Assembly: GCA_002428015.1 (NCBI GenBank)
Contig: DIZW01000018.1
Coordinates: forward strand, 16,970-56,699
Reading direction: 5' to 3'
Origin: Oxalobacteraceae bacterium UBA6018
GTDB lineage: Bacteria > Pseudomonadota > Gammaproteobacteria > Burkholderiales > Burkholderiaceae_D
Length of the DNA stretch: 39,730 nucleotides
The position numbers were made by a program, and so were the translations under genes. This document shows, one piece after another, positions 38,774 to 39,730 of the stretch. The notes beneath the pieces were generated by a model. That model did not search any database. It was not told the DNA's origin and saw only the letters and a list, made by a program, of their open reading frames with translations. How positions within the stretch are numbered: the first letter of the stretch is position 1; each line of letters opens with the position of its first letter.

Positions 38774-39730
38774 TGACGACCGCACACTGGCTTATCGCAA
38801 GCGCCCTCCTCGCCACCGGCGCCACCAATGCCACCAATGCCGGCGCGGCCGCGGCCGAACAAGGATCCGGCCCGCTGCCGCAGGCGCTGTACGTGCGCGG
38901 CGGCTTTAACGGCTGGGGCACCGACAACCGCCTGGCCTACCAGGGCAAGGGCGTGTACACGACCGACATCACGCTCAGCCCCGGCAACCACCCGTTCAAG
39001 GTCGGCTTCAAGGACTGGTCGGCCGAATGGGTGATCGATCCGCGCGCCAGCGTCACGGTCGCCAGCGGCCAGGCCTACCGCATGGACACCCATCCCGGGC
39101 CCGAGGACTACCTGTTCGTCAAGCGCGGCGCGACCTACCGCTTCAGCGTGGACGTGAGCGACCCGGCCGCCCCGCTGCTGCGCGTGGTGCGCATGGAAGC
39201 CGCGGCCACGGCGCCGGCGGCCGATCCCCACGCCGGGCGCGCCAGCACCGCCACCTTGCGCTTTGCCACCTTCGACGGCAAGCAGGAGCAGGCGCGCTTC
39301 TCGACGCCGGACCCGGCCGCCGCCCTGCGCAGCTACGCCCAGTCGAGTAGCATGCAGCTGCGCGACCCGGGTCCCCAATTCACCACCTACGCCGAGACGG
39401 CCGGCCTGCCGACTGTCCGCAGCGGCAACCTGGCGTTCGACGCGCTGTTCGCCCTGGCCGGGGCCGAGATGAAGCAGGATTCGGTCAGCCAGATCACGGA
39501 CGGCAACTACAACGGCGGCGCGCCGGTCGCCTGCGACTGCTTCGAGACCGGCGAGAAGTGGCACTACGTGTGGACGCGCGACCTGTCCTACGCGGCCGAC
39601 CTGGGTCTGGCCCTGCTCGACCCGGAGCGGGTGCGCAATTCGCTGGAATTCAAGCTGTCCGGCTTTCGCCCCGAGGTGCCCAAGGCGGCCCAGGTGCCCG
39701 GCAGCGCCGACGGCCTGCAGATCATCCAGG
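38773..39730 (+). CDS. Exported six-hairpin glycosidase with N-terminal CBM48-like module (partial)
   Basis: The frame is open from the ATG at 38773, which shares one base with the stop of the GH133 gene (TAATG), to the window edge; 319 codons are visible. A weak signal peptide comes first (Ala-rich, up to about residue 30). A starch-binding-like beta module follows (LYVRGGFNGWGTDNRLAY through GFKDWSAEW, about 38-85), of the CBM48/CBM20-type fold. From about residue 215 there is WHYVWTRDLSYAADLGLA, typical of (alpha/alpha)6 six-hairpin glycosidases such as glycogen debranching enzymes. The likely role is a third debranching or exo-acting enzyme on branched alpha-glucan, translated together with the two preceding genes. 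The catalytic C-terminal part is outside the window, so the activity remains open. Confidence 0.75.
   Translation, partial: MTTAHWLIASALLATGATNATNAGAAAAEQGSGPLPQALYVRGGFNGWGTDNRLAYQGKGVYTTDITLSPGNHPFKVGFKDWSAEWVIDPRASVTVASGQAYRMDTHPGPEDYLFVKRGATYRFSVDVSDPAAPLLRVVRMEAAATAPAADPHAGRASTATLRFATFDGKQEQARFSTPDPAAALRSYAQSSSMQLRDPGPQFTTYAETAGLPTVRSGNLAFDALFALAGAEMKQDSVSQITDGNYNGGAPVACDCFETGEKWHYVWTRDLSYAADLGLALLDPERVRNSLEFKLSGFRPEVPKAAQVPGSADGLQIIQ

Overview
The window is GC-rich bacterial DNA, densely coded on both strands. It reads as one large alpha-glucan (starch, maltodextrin, pullulan) utilisation locus of a Gram-negative bacterium. TonB-dependent receptors, periplasmic signal peptides and a glucokinase-HexR fusion (typical of Betaproteobacteria) suggest a member of Oxalobacteraceae close to Massilia/Duganella. 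This placement is inferred from gene content only. No RNA genes, insertion sequences, phage genes or CRISPR arrays were seen.

Layout. Positions 1-674 hold the tail of an unknown gene and a small putative lipoprotein. Positions 722-4233 (minus) hold a GH13 alpha-glucosidase followed by a glucokinase/RpiR fusion. Positions 4711-9402 (plus) hold a GH49 enzyme and a type I pullulanase. Positions 9428-18676 (minus) look like a five-gene operon: GH31 alpha-glucosidase, MFS sugar transporter, phosphoglucomutase, periplasmic alpha-amylase and a second glucokinase/RpiR fusion. A second MFS sugar transporter diverges from it (18839-20116, plus). Positions 20146-26333 look like an interlude: a PQQ-type beta-propeller protein, a response regulator/histidine kinase/lipoprotein esterase operon, and a DEAD-box helicase. 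Positions 26499-34073 (minus) hold a flavin-dependent halogenase and two tandem TonB-dependent receptors. Positions 34590-39730 (plus) hold a neopullulanase/cyclomaltodextrinase-type GH13, a GH133 debranching enzyme and a third, truncated glycosidase, with overlapping start and stop codons.

How it may work (inference): GH49 and pullulanase attack pullulan or branched glucan outside or in the periplasm. The two receptors import oligosaccharides across the outer membrane. Periplasmic amylase, neopullulanase, debranching enzymes and GH31 trim them. The two MFS carriers take maltose-size sugars inward, where the GH13 alpha-glucosidase, the glucokinases and phosphoglucomutase feed central metabolism.

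Regulation: variants of a 15-bp inverted repeat, TGTAGT-N3-ACTACA, occur in the intergenic regions of most sugar operons. In two cases they overlap a recognisable -10 box. No matching LacI-type regulator gene lies in the window, so its source is an open question. Four convergent gene pairs are separated by compact GC-rich hairpins without a U-tract.
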